DNA from: an uncultured Collinsella sp.
Lineage (GTDB): Bacteria; Actinomycetota; Coriobacteriia; Coriobacteriales; Coriobacteriaceae
Direction of reading: 5' to 3'
DNA length: 7,014 nucleotides
Assembly: GCA_902495945.1 (NCBI GenBank)
Contig: CABUZD010000091.1
Span: 1-7,014 of the forward strand
Shown here: piece after piece, positions 6,245-7,014 of the stretch
Layout: each line of letters opens with the position of its first letter
How positions within the stretch are numbered: the first letter of the stretch is position 1
Made by a program: the position numbers and the translations under genes
Notes under the pieces: model-generated
The model's database searches: none
Seen by the model: only the letters and a program-made list of their open reading frames with translations
Told to the model about the DNA's origin: nothing

Positions 6245-7014
6245 ACGCCTCCCTCACCTTTCCGTGCACATGTCTGATAACCGCGGCAACGTCATCGGCC
6301 GAGGCAGTTCCGTTATTAACGATAAAATTAGCGTGAACGGGCGAAACTTCCGCGCCGCCAATCGAAAAACCCTTTAATCCACAATCCTCGATAAGCTTGC
6401 CCACACTCGCATCGGGCGGGTTACGAAAGACCGACCCGCAGGATGCGCGACCCATGGGCTGCGTACGCTTGCGCCTCGTCAGGTACCGTTCCATGCGCTC
6501 GCGAATGTCGGCCTTGGGCGCCGGTTTAAGCTTGAGCACGCACTCGAGGATGATCTCATTGCGGGGAAGGCTACATTCGCGGTAGCCCCAAGTGATCTCG
6601 GACCCCGCATAATGCTTGATACCGGATGCCGGGTCAAACGTTACGACATCCTCAACCAGCGAGCCAATCCACTCGGTCCGTGTGCCTGCATTCATAGATA
6701 TCGCACCGCCGACCGAACCAGGAATGCCAACGGCAAACTCAAGGCCCGAGAGGCTACGCGACAGGGCATCGTTGACCAGACGCGCAAACATCACGCCCGC
6801 ACCGACCGTCAGCGTACAACCGTCATCGGCAACAACCGTGCGCTGAAACTCACGTCCGAGCGAAATGACGGCGCCGCGATAACCGCCATCGGCAACCAGC
6901 AGATTGGAGCCCTTGCCGATGATGACCCACGGCACTTGCTCGCGATCGAGCACCGCCACGGCGCGGCGAAGGGCATGATAGCTATGGCACGTCACAAAGA
7001 GGTCGGCCTTGCCG
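6201..7014 (-). CDS. murB: UDP-N-acetylenolpyruvoylglucosamine reductase MurB (5' end cut by window)
   Basis: FAD-dependent, NADPH-using cytoplasmic enzyme that reduces UDP-GlcNAc-enolpyruvate to UDP-MurNAc, the second committed peptidoglycan step. About 270 C-terminal residues are visible; roughly 30 N-terminal ones lie beyond 7014. The visible part opens with GKADLFV, the usual motif before the FAD domain, so the GTG at 6995 is an internal valine and not a start. FAD-binding motifs are GKGSNLL (33-39 of the visible part) and IPGSVGGAISMNAG (97-110). YREC follows at 144-147, and GSVFRNP carries the likely catalytic Ser194. IEDCGLKGFSIGGA and SPVHANFIVN complete the C-terminal domain, and RPEV near the end holds the probable catalytic Glu264. 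The GSVF-type serine motif suggests a Gram-positive-style (type II) enzyme. The stop lies 44 bases inside ftsQ, implying co-translation. Confidence 0.96.
   Translation of the reverse strand, partial: GKADLFVTCHSYHALRRAVAVLDREQVPWVIIGKGSNLLVADGGYRGAVISLGREFQRTVVADDGCTLTVGAGVMFARLVNDALSRSLSGLEFAVGIPGSVGGAISMNAGTRTEWIGSLVEDVVTFDPASGIKHYAGSEITWGYRECSLPRNEIILECVLKLKPAPKADIRERMERYLTRRKRTQPMGRASCGSVFRNPPDASVGKLIEDCGLKGFSIGGAEVSPVHANFIVNNGTASADDVAAVIRHVHGKVREAYGIELRPEVKFLGF
6248..6260 (-). promoter_or_regulatory. Ribosome binding site of ftsQ within murB
   Basis: Minus strand AAGGTGAGG (6252-6260) is 7 bases before ATG 6244. A second GGAGG (6248-6252) is only 3 bases away. The site lies inside murB coding sequence and supports the long overlap. 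Confidence 0.65.

Noticed and set aside
6993..6995. GTG as a murB start
   Set aside because: The frame stays open to the window edge and the preceding codons encode GKADLF, a conserved internal MurB stretch, so this GTG is a valine codon.
1..7014. Mobile element, CRISPR array, tRNA/rRNA or defence system
   Set aside because: All coding space is taken by known housekeeping genes on one strand with similar composition. No terminal repeats, spaced repeats, integrase or cloverleaf sequence was seen.

Overview
This window is an ordinary, gene-dense chromosomal segment in which every supportable gene lies on the minus strand. Reading in the direction of transcription (high to low coordinates) the order is murB (5' end cut off), ftsQ, ftsZ, a rho-independent terminator, pgeF (YfiH/YlmD laccase-domain family), pstS, pstC and pstA (3' end cut off). 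It joins the tail of a division and cell wall (dcw) cluster to a phosphate-specific transport operon. I see no mobile element, CRISPR array, tRNA or rRNA. The plus-strand ORFs are antisense shadows.

Organism: the direct ftsQ-ftsZ adjacency without ftsA, murB next to ftsQ, a pgeF homologue just after ftsZ, a long basic FtsQ N-terminus, strong Shine-Dalgarno sites and a GC content near 60% (judged by eye) point to Actinomycetota. The protein style suggests Coriobacteriia, possibly a Collinsella-like organism. That lineage call is inference and no search was run.

Region 3634-7014: murB supplies the second step of UDP-MurNAc synthesis. Its last 44 bases overlap the start of ftsQ, the membrane-anchored divisome scaffold. 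A 199-base AT-rich gap with several dyad-symmetric elements and -10-like hexamers then leads to ftsZ, the division tubulin. A hairpin with a T-run 26 bases after the ftsZ stop ends this transcript.

Region 3424-3633: a short intergenic space holds the terminator, then a candidate Pho box (two copies of CTTTACG on an 11-base period on the minus strand), a weak -10 candidate and a perfect AGGAGG before pgeF.

Region 1-3423: pgeF, pstS, pstC and pstA are packed as one operon: ATGA overlap, 1-base gap, 3-base gap. pstB and phoU would be expected beyond position 1. The most interesting point is that pgeF appears to be the first, translationally coupled gene of a phosphate-uptake operon with a Pho-like promoter. 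This suggests that a purine-nucleoside phosphorylase or peptidoglycan-editing enzyme may be co-induced with phosphate import. I found no convincing new type of system here.
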